Part shown: one piece after another, positions 23,401 to 32,759 of the stretch
Numbering within the stretch: position 1 is the stretch's first letter
Layout: each line of letters starts with the position of its first letter
NCBI GenBank assembly: GCA_947645195.1
Contig: CANSGD010000242.1
Coordinates: 884,001-948,000, forward strand
DNA length: 64,000 nt
Direction of reading: 5' to 3'
Source: Patellifolia procumbens
Taxonomy: Eukaryota; Streptophyta; Magnoliopsida; Caryophyllales; Amaranthaceae
Made by a program: the position numbers and the translations under genes
The notes under the pieces: model-generated
Told to the model about the DNA's origin: nothing
What the model saw: the letters and a program-made list of their open reading frames with translations, nothing else
The model's database searches: none

Positions 23401-26400
23401 CTACGAATATGCAAGAGAAACTCAAAATCCACAAAGTTAAGCACTCTAAACTAAAGATCTTGCGCATGATCGAATTCAAGTTCCTCCCTCTCCAACCAAT
23501 CCACCAAACCCAAGAACATGAAAGTGGAAAACCACCATACTAACACAGCTGTAAAAAAAGTCGGTCTCACATCACAAAGTAAATAGGGTAAAACAAAGGT
23601 TAGAGACGGTACAAGACGTAAATGAAACTAAAAACTGCTGAACCCTACTGGACGCATTTAATTTGAAGAAGGCTGGATACAGGATCTAGATCAAACAAGG
23701 CAAGGCAAGGTTCCATGCAAGATGCCTGGCTACCAGCCAAACCATGTTTAGGCCCTTTTAGAGGTTGATTGGCATATGGCTTTTGGCTTCTAGCTTGCTA
23801 AATTGGTTCGAGAGCAAAAATAATTTTCTTGGCAAATGACTTCACAGTTGGCTGAACAGCAGACTTTTAGTGGAACAAAAAAAATGATTCGAGCAGTTTT
23901 TCGGCTTCTTCTGTTGCCTTTTTCATGAGTTCAATGACTGCTTTGCCCAACAGCTAACCCTTTTGCCAAAAACTGTGATTATTAGACATCCTTACAAACT
24001 AATAAGCTACCAACTGACTAAAAAGATGGCACAAAAAGTTAATATGTCCAGTCAACAGAATAGGCTAGATGAACCTTCTCAGATTCAAAGCTGATTGCCA
24101 AACAAGGCTTTGATTTACAAGCTGAGACAACAGTGTCTAAAGGTTAAATCTACAGCATTTAAAAAAGCTCAAGTCATATAGAAATGAACAAACCTTGTGC
24201 AAATGCAGTATCAGTTCCCATGAGAGAATAACGGCAAAGCTTCCTAGGTAAACGATGAAATGTTTTACAAAAAAATTTCCTGCAACTGGATTTTGATGTT
24301 GATTAGGCATGAGGATCACCAACGATGCTGAAAACAAAAAGGATACAGCTGAAAGCTGCAGAGCTCGTCTAATAGCCAAAAGAAGCCCCATCTTATAGCT
24401 AAAGAAGAGTGGACGCTGTTCACAAACAAGAAAAAGATTAATTCAAAAGGAGGACAAAAGATAATCAGTTTCAGATAAACCACAGATATGATAGTACTAA
24501 TGAAAACATAATAAATAAATACAAATGCGTCCGAACTGACCTCTACTCATCAAATAAGAGGATAACTATATTTATAAAGAACTAGATCACTGGAAGTCCA
24601 TTGAAATATAGCCTTGTTTTTAAAAAAAACGGTAATCTTTACAGGTACTATTATTCCCTTAGTCCCTTATTCCAGTTTCTGGTGGGTTATGCCTGATTAA
24701 GACACACATCTTTCATTAAATAGACATTTGCCTAACTTGATACAATTCTAATCGAAAATGAAGAAAACTTAACATATAGGCCCATTCAGTATCACAGTCA
24801 CCTGTTTTTTGTATTTATGATTTTAAACTTAAAACTAGTCATATACTTCCTCCCTTTTTTTTTAGTTGACACGTTTTGACTTTTGACACTATTCACATAA
24901 TCTACTTTGACTATCTTTTGTGATTTATACATAAGAGAAAATATAGTCATGTGGGGTCTTGTTAGATTCGTCTCATTATATATTTTCAAAATATCATATT
25001 TTTATAATTTTACTCATCAATTTTCCAAGATAAAAGTGATTGAAATCACGCGTTGGCAAACGTGATAAAAGAAACAGGTCAACTAATAAAAAACGGAGGA
25101 AGTAGATATTAATCATGCTTATTTTGAAAACTGACAACAAAAGCACTTATATCATTATATGGCTTGTTCGTTATCGTTTACTGTTTTCTCTTTTCCATTT
25201 GTTTCTAAAACAAAAACAGAAATAATAGTTTCTAGTTTTTAGTTGCCAGTTTTCAAAATTAGGATGATGATTATCAGTCTGACCAAGTTTAAGTTTATAA
25301 TACAAACTATATCAAATGTTTCTAAATCATAAAAACCAAAAACTGGAAACTGACGGTGACACCGAACAGGTTGTTTTTGGTTTTCGAAAAATTGATCTAC
25401 GAAAACCAAAACAATAACAATCATGCCCTAAGAAGTCCCCCATTCCCCCCCTTCTCCCTTGCTATAGGCAAAGTAGTCAGAATCATAAGGTGGTTTTACT
25501 CAAAAGTTGAAAGTCCATAGTTATTCATTGACTTATCTCTTGTTCTCCTGAGTCTTCACATATTCATACCAGGGAATTCAATATTGCAACAGAATGCCTC
25601 CTCCTACTATATGCTAACCATCTAAGGAGTTGTTTGGTTCACAATTCACTATTTTTGAACTACAAGAAATGGAATCAATTACCAATTACGGATTCCCATA
25701 CTTTTTGTTTGGTTCACCTCCTCCTAAATCCATTACCATCACTTGGTTGTAATGGATTCCCCAATTTGTTACCTTCACCTCCCTCTCAATTAACAAAAGC
25801 CATCACTTGGTGGTAACGGTTACCACTCTCTTATGATTTGAACTAAACACTCTATACGACTATACAAGTAACATTTTCTATTTGTTTCCATTCCATAACT
25901 TGAACCAAACGACCCCTAAGTATTGCTCGTCTAGCACAGTATAGTAAGTTAATCAAAAAGAATAAAAGAAGAAGAAGAAGAAGAAAAGGGACCTGAAGAA
26001 TAGGGAAAATGAAGACCCAACGCTGAGCGAAGACACAGTAGAAGCCATAAAGCAAACCAAAAACAGCACCCCAAAGGCCAAAACCATAAACAAACCCACC
26101 AAACGAAACCACAGCTAAGAACCCTGAAACAGAAGAAACAATAATAAACATGGCTATACTTAACGAAGCCCTTGCTCGACTCACAAACTCGTTAGTAAGG
26201 GAAGATGACCCTGCAAATACTAATCGGAGTACACCAAGAGCGAGCTCAAGTGGAGTAGCACAGCGTCGGTACTGAGGAGTTGAGATCATTTGGACTGTAA
26301 TGGAGAATAAGAGCATTGAAAGGAGGAAAAAGAGTGAACCCAATAGAGAGGGGAAGAACAAGGGTTTGGGTGTGAAAGGAGAGAGAAGAAGAGCTTTTGT

Positions 26401-26499
26401 AAGTATGAAAATGGCGGATGATTGAATAAACTGCCATATTAAGAAGCTTAAAAATCGATTCTTCAACATTTCTGACGCTGTTAATGGAGGAGGCGACAT
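17011..26499 (-). CDS. NDC1: Nucleoporin NDC1-like membrane protein (complete, 4 exons)
   Basis: NDC1 is an integral membrane nucleoporin that anchors the pore scaffold in the nuclear envelope. Exons on the minus strand are 26499-25993, 24415-24194, 23297-22917 and 17484-17011. All introns are GT-AG and phase 0, and the joined frame gives 527 aa, close to plant homologues. I chose the ATG at 26499 (MSPPPLTASE); upstream codons in the same frame lack another ATG. The N-terminal half (about residues 20-240) holds some six hydrophobic segments, e.g. FLSFLIWQFIQSSAIFILT and SGFLAVVSFGGFVYGFGLWG. The C-terminal half is soluble and helical (FATSKGSAAMETNPSESLLI, WCAQAVVSLEVRSHKEDKFG, ending LHFFLNFQAS). 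The assignment rests on remembered likeness to the plant Ndc1-Nup family. The third intron is 5.4 kb and filled with transposons; no exon seems to be missing because residues run on smoothly. Confidence 0.85.
19039..19110 (-). mobile_element. Fragment of an RTE-type LINE 3' tail
   Basis: AACAACAACAAAACCTTAG followed by a GATTTGGGAC word and GCTAACATGAACCAT is the reverse complement of the RTE tail at 16255-16326. Only the last few dozen bases are kept. Confidence 0.5.
19373..20284. mobile_element. 912-bp non-autonomous DNA transposon with GC-rich terminal inverted repeats
   Basis: The left end reads CTTAGTTTTAAAAAGCGCG and the complement of the right end reads CTTAGTTTCTAAAAAGCGCG. Both are followed by clusters of AGGCGC-like words. 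The element is flanked by a perfect 8-bp duplication, CTCCTATC, at 19365-19372 and 20285-20292. The interior is AT-rich with no transposase. An 8-bp target duplication points to the hAT superfamily, but the terminal sequence is not the usual hAT one, so I leave the superfamily open. Confidence 0.8.
20341..20591. mobile_element. Stowaway-like MITE (251 bp)
   Basis: The ends are inverted repeats, CTTCCTCCGATTCTAAACAA and the complement of the right end CTTCCTCCATTTCTAAATAA, flanked by TA on both sides. TA target and CTTCCTCCG ends are typical of Stowaway (Tc1/mariner) MITEs in plants. Confidence 0.8.
20760..22056 (+). pseudogene. L1-like LINE fragment: RT C-terminus, zf-RVT region and 3' end
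   Basis: The plus strand reads PPIYLGIPLNSKKLSKADCD, then VLVDKMLMKIRCWSS and LSYAARIVLVNAVLKSLHTH, the conserved end of plant LINE reverse transcriptase. Next come AQICRGFLWEG, SKPKSQGGLGIIRNYENWN and the zinc-ribbon region with NVPKHSFKAWMAALRKLKTK. The frame is broken by several stops. A short A-run at about 22049-22056 is the likely poly(A) tail. The element is 5' truncated and lies opposite to NDC1 in its intron. Confidence 0.85.
22109..22277. mobile_element. 169-bp MITE with perfect 14-bp inverted repeats
   Basis: TGTCACATAATTCG at 22109-22122 is exactly inverted at 22264-22277. AGTCAAA occurs a few bases outside each end, a likely 7- to 9-bp target duplication. The interior is rich in GAATTCG-like words. 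The superfamily is not assigned. Confidence 0.65.
22917..23297 (-). CDS. NDC1: NDC1 exon 3
   Basis: It encodes 127 residues, from VLHTKRFVFATSKGSAAME to SSEIRDSFSDFQ. It is soluble and helix-rich, with EPWRRAAFFEDTGETYKRAV as the most conserved-looking block. Acceptor TACAG/GTTCT and donor TTCCAG/GTATT. Confidence 0.85.
24194..24415 (-). CDS. NDC1: NDC1 exon 2
   Basis: It encodes 74 residues, from RPLFFSYKMGLLLAIRRALQ to WELILHLHK, including two more hydrophobic segments. Acceptor AACAG/CGTCC and donor CACAAG/GTTTGT are in phase 0 on both sides. Confidence 0.85.
24846..25102. mobile_element. Stowaway-like MITE, copy A (257 bp)
   Basis: It is flanked by TA. The inverted ends are CTTCCTCCC with a T-run and TAGTTGAC at the left, and CTTCCTCCG with TTAGTTGAC in the complement of the right. 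It is nearly identical to the copy at 34865-35103. It lies in NDC1 intron 1. Confidence 0.85.
25626..25916. mobile_element. Tourist-like MITE (291 bp)
   Basis: The left end GGAGTTGTTTGGTTCA and the complement of the right end GGGGTCGTTTGGTTCA form 16-bp inverted repeats with two mismatches. TAA flanks both sides (25623-25625 and 25917-25919). These are features of PIF/Harbinger (Tourist) MITEs. It sits in NDC1 intron 1, about 75 bp from the exon 1 donor. Confidence 0.8.
25993..26499 (-). CDS. NDC1: NDC1 exon 1
   Basis: It encodes residues 1-169, from MSPPPLTASE to WVFIFPILQ, with most of the membrane segments. The donor is CTTCAG/GTCCC. Three Pro after MS and the Met-rich start fit the plant family. 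Confidence 0.85.
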
Positions 26500-27389
26500 G
26501 TTGTTTTTCCACAGTTGAAACACAGTAGGACTGAGGAAGACTTGAAAATTTGAAGGTGCCCCAGTAGTAGAGCTTTTAGGAGGGTTTTACGGAGTGAATT
26601 TTCAATTTTAGGAGGGTTTCGATTCTTTCGAACGATTACCATTTCCTTCCACTTTGTTTTCAGGGAAAAAACTAGTCTAGACATATGTAAATATTAAATT
26701 TTATAAAATTAAAACTTATGTATTCGATGTCTCGAATTGGGTTAATTTGATATTAAAGTATTAGATGTAATTATATTTTATATAGCATGAGATTAAATTT
26801 GGATACTTAATCAAGATTATAACTTTATATAATATACTATAAAATAATTTATTATTTAAGTATAAAATTTAGCATAAATTCTTGGCTTGTTGGATAACCG
26901 GGTCATGATGTGTAATTTGATATTAAAGTTTTAGATGTAAATTTATTTTACATAATTTGAGATTAAATTTAATTTTTTGCTAAATAGGATCACAACTTTT
27001 ATATAATGTACTTTTGAAAGATTTATTTATCTAAGCAAAAAAATTAGCATAAATTTTCAAAAACTATACAACTTCTATGATGTTCAAATGATATTACTTG
27101 GTAATTACAACTATAAGGAGCGGGTGTGTGTAATAATGTAATTTTGTGTCAAAAGAAATTAGTAAAAGAAAATTATAAGTCATTTGGTTCAAATTAACTT
27201 GACTCTTGATTTTTATTAGTTTTCATATAACATCGTTAATCTTGATGAAAAGAAGCATTAGAAACGTAATAGATTGATGGTTAGATAATTTGTCTTCTAA
27301 ACTCAAGATTATTGGTTTAAAACTTTATATTGAAAAATTTAACGTATAAGAATATCATGTATGAAATAAGATTAAAAAGGAGGGTGATA
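26500..27389. other. NDC1 upstream region with a tandem 170-bp duplication
   Basis: Two related AT-rich units lie at 26744-26882 and 26914-27060, both starting AATTTGATATTAAAGT and both ending near TTAGCATAAATT, with a period of 170 bp. They occupy the region 245 to 560 bp upstream of the NDC1 start codon. No TATA box was assigned with confidence. Confidence 0.5.
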
Positions 27390-27955
27390 TGTGTTTTACG
27401 AAAACTTGTTGTAAACGGACAGATGTAGGGTTGATAAGATTGGGAGGCTTGTGCAGAGACGTAGCTTCATTTCCAAACCTGCAAAAAGGGGAAAACCAAA
27501 CCGGAGGTTTGGGTTTGATTCCCTCTCCGATGCTTAAGTCAGTATACTATAGATAAAATCTGAGTATGAATTTTGACAGAGTAAGTTTAAGAGAGTAGTT
27601 GTGTGTCCCTTTTACCTGATTATGAGGAGCTATTTATAGTATCTATGTATAGAAAAGGGGCACCCTAAAATAGAGGGATGTGATTGGTTAGGTAATGAGA
27701 GGATGACACTTGTCATGGTCTTATTGCCTTGAACCCTTTATCCAATCACTTTCTTCCTCTTATGGGGATTTGGGCAGATTATTCCCTCCTTTAGGGAATA
27801 ATTGGGCCTCTTTTATTCAGTGTTGGTGATATCATCAGCTACCCTTTGATATGCTGCCAAGTGTCAATATGGGGATGAGCCACGTGTCACCAATTCATTG
27901 GGCCACGTGGCAGCCTTTGCCTGGACCACGTGTCATCGATAAATATGTTGCAACA
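27390..27955 (-). repeat. LTR of a Tat-type Ty3/gypsy element
   Basis: On the minus strand it opens TGTTGCAACATA at 27955, right after a polypurine tract. It contains a TATA box (CTATAAATAG near 27630-27641), then the ACTTAAGCATCGGAG motif and a TTTTTGCAGG word common in plant gypsy LTRs. It probably ends in CA near 27390. The partner LTR and pol are missing, because the element is truncated at about 30865. Confidence 0.7.
27858..27932. promoter_or_regulatory. Four G-box-type elements phased at exactly 23 bp
   Basis: CAAGTG starts at 27858 and CACGTG starts at 27881, 27904 and 27927, so the spacing is 23 bp three times. CACGTG is the palindromic core bound by plant bZIP and bHLH factors. The array lies at the outer edge of the LTR, between the LTR TATA box on the minus strand and the TATA box of the opposite-strand gene at 28155. 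It could serve both. Confidence 0.65.
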
Positions 27956-27972
27956 TTTGCCCCTAAAAGAGG
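27956..27972 (-). promoter_or_regulatory. Polypurine tract of the Tat-type element
   Basis: The minus strand reads CCTCTTTTAGGGGCAAA immediately before the LTR start. It fixes the element's orientation as minus. Confidence 0.65.
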
Positions 27973-28154
27973 TTTAATCTGGGTCTTATCTGATTAAAGC
28001 CCTTTTACAAAGAGTAACCGTAGATATCCATTGCACTGTTTAGGAGTTTAACTGACTTTTCCTCCAATCAGAAGAATGTGAAGTGACGTGTGCACCATGC
28101 GGTGTTGACACGTGTGAAGTAACTGTTGAGGGAGAGGAGAGATTTTTACCTCTC

Positions 28155-28162
28155 TATAAATA
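28155..28162 (+). promoter_or_regulatory. TATA box of the antisense retrotransposon gene
   Basis: TATAAATA stands in CTCTCTATAAATACCCC, followed about 30 bp later by a CT-rich leader with repeated TCTAGAGAGAG. ACGTGT words lie 40-70 bp upstream. The first ATG of the long frame is at 28435. Confidence 0.6.
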
Positions 28163-28434
28163 CCCCTCCCCCATTTCATTTTTTCACTTTCACTTTGCAA
28201 ATTTTTCTAGAGAGAAGTTTTTCTAGAGAGAGAAACTCTGAGTGAGGGAGTATTTTCGTCTTTTATTTGTCAGAGGAGGTTGACTTTGGGGAATTTTGAC
28301 CTTGACCATTGCTGAGACCGGCGTGACTTGTACAGAAGGTGAAGAGTCCGTCCAGATCTTTAGTCAGGTATCTCCCCTTTCTCCTTTTACTTTTCTTCTT
28401 TCATTCTTTGATTCTTTTTCTTTTTTGAAATAAA

Positions 28435-30865
28435 ATGGTGTCATTTACCTCTTCCAATAACCCCGACCAACCCATGGACCATGCTAACCCTAGGGCGGAT
28501 TCTTTTTCATCCTCCGTCGTTTCTAGAGTTGGGCGCATCTCGGCCAGATACTTCTTTAATTTGATAAGAACATTCGACCCGTTTCTGACGACCCAGTCTC
28601 TGCCTTTGCAGGGGAATCTGGCGCGCGTCAAGCAAACGGGGCGTCTAAGACATTCAATAATCCTCCCCTCATCCAGTTCTAAAATGGAAGAGTCAACAGG
28701 GAGAGTTCCTGAAAGACAGGAGAGTGATAGAGTGGAAGAGATCCAGCCTTTGGAGGTTAACCCTTTAGACGAATGTGACTTTGAGGCTTCGGAGGAACAA
28801 GATGAAGCTGGACCATCTGGAAGGGTCCCAGACGGAGAAGAAAATGAGGACGAAGAAGAAGGGTCAGATCCCTCCACAACCTCTGCTGAACTTAGAAAAC
28901 GTCCGGGTCCTCTTTCTGACCCGGCCTATGTATGTGTGGATATGGAGTGGCTGGAGAAGTTTGGGTCGAATGCCAGTCGTCTGAATAAAGAAATGCCCAT
29001 GGTTGGCTTCCAATTCGTCCTACCTAAAAAGGAGGACACAATTTTCCATACAGCACCCAACCAGTTCGCTGTGTATAGACTGGCCTTAGATGCCGGACTT
29101 AGGTTTCCTTTCCATCCCTTCTTCCATGAAGTGCTTAGACACTATAGTATATGACATAACCAACTGGCCCCCAATGCCTGGCTACATATTTTAACCTTTA
29201 TTGCAACCTGTGAGCTATACGGCCTGGTCCTGTCCCTTAATGCCTTCACCCATATACACTATGTCTGTCAAGTTTAAAAGGCCAGGGAAGGAACCTGGTT
29301 CAGTGTCTGTAATAGAGCCGGGTATATGACTGTTTTTGGAAAACCAACAAAAATGCATAACTGGAAATCGGAATTTTTGTTCGTCGAAGCTCCTGACGCA
29401 GAGACAGCCGAGCCTTATAAACATTACAACCGGGCGGTAACCAATGTTGGACGGGGTGCCCCAATACTAGAGTTAGAGAACAAATATGATGACGCCGTGG
29501 TAGTTCATTTCACTGCCATGGAGTATATTAACCCTGGGCATGGGGAAGTCGGGCGCCCAAAGCCGAAGAAGATAGCTTTGAAGGGACCAAGTGGTTGGAT
29601 TCCCTTCAAAGACATGTACTTCAATGAGCAATTTTTGATTGCCGCTGGACTAAAGGAGGGCGAAGATCCAGGTATTGTCTTGGTCTTGCCCCAACTGCCT
29701 AAAGTGTTTCCATTTTGTACTTGACCAAATATTTCTTTATGCAGAACTGGCAAGAAGAAGGATCCCCGCCGCTTGGAAAGGAGAGGTAGACATGAGTAAA
29801 TTCGGCGAGGACCTGTGGACGGAGCATTCAAAGGCTCCTCATCAGAAAAGATGGGAGACTCTGGTAAGTTTCTTTTTTTTTTCTTTTTTTTTTTGTAGAC
29901 GGACATTTTACTAAATTATCTCCGTCAATCATGAAACCAAGGCCTCTTTGCGAAGGAAAACGTCTGAATTTAGACGGACTCCTTTGTAGATAATCCTTGA
30001 GTTGGTGTTTGTCTGAACCTCTGTCTCCTTCCTGACCGAAGGTGGGTCCGTGACGGAAAACGTCAGGCTAGACGATTTTCTTCGCCGGAAAACCTTTGAT
30101 CCACTTTTGATCTTCGTCCTTTAAAACTTTTTGACCGAAGGTGGTTTCGTGAAGGAAAACGTCTGAGTTTAGACGACTTCCTTCACCGAACAACCTTTGG
30201 TTTGTGTTTGTGTTTGTCCTTGACACGTTCTTGGCCGAAGACGGTTTCTTGAAGGAAAACGTCTTATTACTGACGATTTCCTTCATTGAAGGAACCTCCT
30301 CTGACTATAGGTGCCCTTTCTGGACGAATAATTGTTCTGGTCATTTTTCTTCTTGGTTCCATCTTCGATTTTGAATATATTAATGTGACTTGTTCAACTG
30401 TGCAGAAAAATTCGCCAACGGCCAGGGCAACTGTTACCAAGCCGACTTCGTCGAGGAAGCGGCCTGCAGCTTCAGGGGAACCAGCTTCATCCCCCAAAAA
30501 ATCAAAAGCAAAGTCCTTTGTTCCGGCAAAGAGGGTTGGACAGGCAAGTTTGTCTGTCCGTAGGGCACCTATCCCTTCCGTCGAGAAAGGGAGAAAACCT
30601 ACTGACCCGGTGGTCCTTCCGCCACCGGCCGTCACTCTGGGAGCTGGAGCGTTATCCACTCCCATTTGATGTGGAAAACCAGTTGGACGCGGCTAGTTTG
30701 AATTATGAATTGGCAAATTCGGACGCGGTTAACCCTGAAGCTCGGCTTGTGGGGCAAATGCCTCATCAATTCAGGACAAAGTCCGCATCGTCGGGTGAGT
30801 TATACTATTCCAACATTGTCAGCACGCTGCGGGTTGGTGGACCATCGATGAGTCCAAATATGTAA
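28435..30865 (+). pseudogene. Antisense extra ORF of a Tat-type retrotransposon (gypsy-type transposon protein), spliced and broken
   Basis: The frame lies opposite to the LTR and polypurine tract at 27390-27972, as the extra antisense ORFs of plant Tat-lineage elements do. Exon 1 is 28435-29671, exon 2 29745-29863, exon 3 from 30406. Junctions CCAG/GTATT, GCAG/AACTG, CTG/GTAAG and GCAG/AAAAA keep one frame. The protein has a Ser-rich and acidic N-terminus (EENEDEEEGSDPS), then the domain known as putative gypsy-type transposon with FPFHPFFHEVLRHYSI, NQLAPNAWLHILTFIATCEL and AGYMTVFGKPTKMHNW, then a Lys/Pro/Ser-rich tail (SRKRPAASGEPASSPKKSKA). Two in-frame stops (TGA 29152, TAA 29275) and a third at 30667 followed by a shifted frame to about 30865 show decay. 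Its function is unknown. Confidence 0.7.
29952..30290. repeat. Tandem 100-bp repeat with a hairpin in each unit (4 units)
   Basis: GAAGGAAAACGTC-like words start at 29952, 30052, 30151 and 30251, a period of 99-100 bp. In units 3 and 4 each is followed after a short loop by an inverted partner such as GACGACTTCCTTC, giving an imperfect hairpin. The array fills the intron between exons 2 and 3 of the antisense ORF. Confidence 0.7.
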
Positions 30866-32759
30866 TGTAGAGCGAGAAAGGGAGAGGGAGTAGGAGAGTG
30901 CAAATGAAACAATTATAAAAAGAATGCTTGTTAATTTATCACCCAAGAGAAATTAGTTTGAAATAAATGGCTAGGATTGAAAATAAAAAATGCAAAAAAA
31001 CTTAACATACATAATTAATGATAGGAGTTTTATAGTTTAGAGATAATAAAGAACACCCACAAACTAAGTTAAGCTTTCTTTAACAATGATTGATAATTAA
31101 AATATTTAGATAAAATTAAATTGAATAATGAAATGAATCAAATAGAGTACTTTTCAATTAAACCATAAATCCATTTATTAAATGATTCGAAACTATATTT
31201 AAATTTTTTTTAGTATTAAATAAAATAGAATTGTTGGTAAATACATTTAAGTGGAAACAATATTGAATCTTAAGACTAATAATTTTCGAAAACTCAGGAT
31301 ATTATACCACCACCGTTACCTAACCACCGAAAAATCACCTTAACAGCACCAATGAATTCAAAAATCTCCCTTCCACCTCCATAAACCACTCGAAAACCAC
31401 ATAAAACCATCCCCTAACATCGGGAAATCACCATCAACACCAAACTCGAAAATTACACTCACAACGCCAATAAATTCGAAAACCACCTTACCACCTAAAA
31501 GAATCACCCGAAAAAGAACCTAAATTCAAAAAATAACCCGAAATACCTTACATGTCAAACAAAACATCCGAGATCCACCATCAAGTGTAAAGATCGCGAA
31601 ATGAAAAGAAGAGAGTGTGGGGTAGGAAGTCTTCTTTGATCTCATTTTCGATCTACTCTTCCTTCTTTGATCTCCTTTCCATCTATTCTTCCTTGTTCCC
31701 TTCCTGTTCTCTCTTTCCTCTTCTTCTCTTTTTTCTTTCCTCCCTTTTGGTTCTCCCTTTGTGACGAGAGGGGAAAGGAGGAGCGGGGGCGCAAATTTTG
31801 ACGGCTGGGAGGTAACTCCAGGGGGTTGCTATGGAGGACCGGAGGTGGCTGTGGAGAGGGAGAATAGGGGTGACAAAGAGAAAAGGATGGCTAATGGGGT
31901 GGTTGAGGTGGGGGTTAGGCAAGGTCATAGATATTAAGAAGTAATTAGATAAAAACCAAGTTGTAACAAGGGTATGAAAGTAATTATGTAACTTAAAACT
32001 TCCTATTTAAGGTTGGTGTTACTTATTGACACTATTCCACAAATGAGAATTGTGTCATTTAAAAAGAAACGAAGGAAGTATGATGAAAGCTACACATGTT
32101 TATACTTTTTCAAAACAGTAACGGCAAATGTACCCTTAAAATAATTTATTGTTTTTTGCCGAAGAGATTATTTCCTTGAATGCAATTCAACTTTATGTTT
32201 TCTGTCTTTTTTTTTGTTTTCCATTTTTTATCTCGACCCTATTTTACTCTTTTTAAAATATGTTCATTTACTATTTGATTAACTGAAATAAATATGAGAT
32301 AAAATGAAAATTACAAATAAATAGAATGGAAGGTACATATCTTCATACAACATTTCAAAAGTGTGACTGCAAAAATACCATCGTACAAGTAATTGTAACT
32401 TTTGCTAAATTCCTTTTAGGAAATTCTGTAAGAAAAGCCCTTATTTGTTACTAAATTGCATGAAAACCCACCTTTTATAATACTATTTATTAGAATACAC
32501 CTTATATACATACTATCAATTTACACACCTTGTTATCATATTTAGACCAAAAATTAATCTTTGGGTCTAGTTTTTCCTCTCTTTTTATGAATGGGAGTCA
32601 CGAATATCAACCCAAAATTTTAGACCGAATTCAGATGCACAAAAAGGGGAGATTCAAAAGAGAATCAATGACCCAAAAGTTGACCCTTTATATCGAAATG
32701 AGAAAACATGATATATAATAGCATATAACGTGTTTTTCCGCAAAAAAAAACATATATAT
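30866..32759. other. Intergenic, no gene recognised
   Basis: AT-rich sequence. The stretch 31290-31560 is C-rich with repeated AACCACC-like words, and 31680-31920 has a pyrimidine-rich part followed by a G-rich one. The short frames across these tracts have biased composition and no resemblance to known proteins. A single MITE-like end (GAAGGAAGTA) lies near 32070. Confidence 0.4.

Noticed and set aside
26500..26684. Longer NDC1 start upstream of 26499
   Set aside because: The frame upstream has no ATG; only a GTG codon would extend it by eight residues.
28401..28877. Minus-strand serine-rich frame of 158 codons
   Set aside because: It is the shadow of the acidic part of the antisense retrotransposon ORF on the plus strand.
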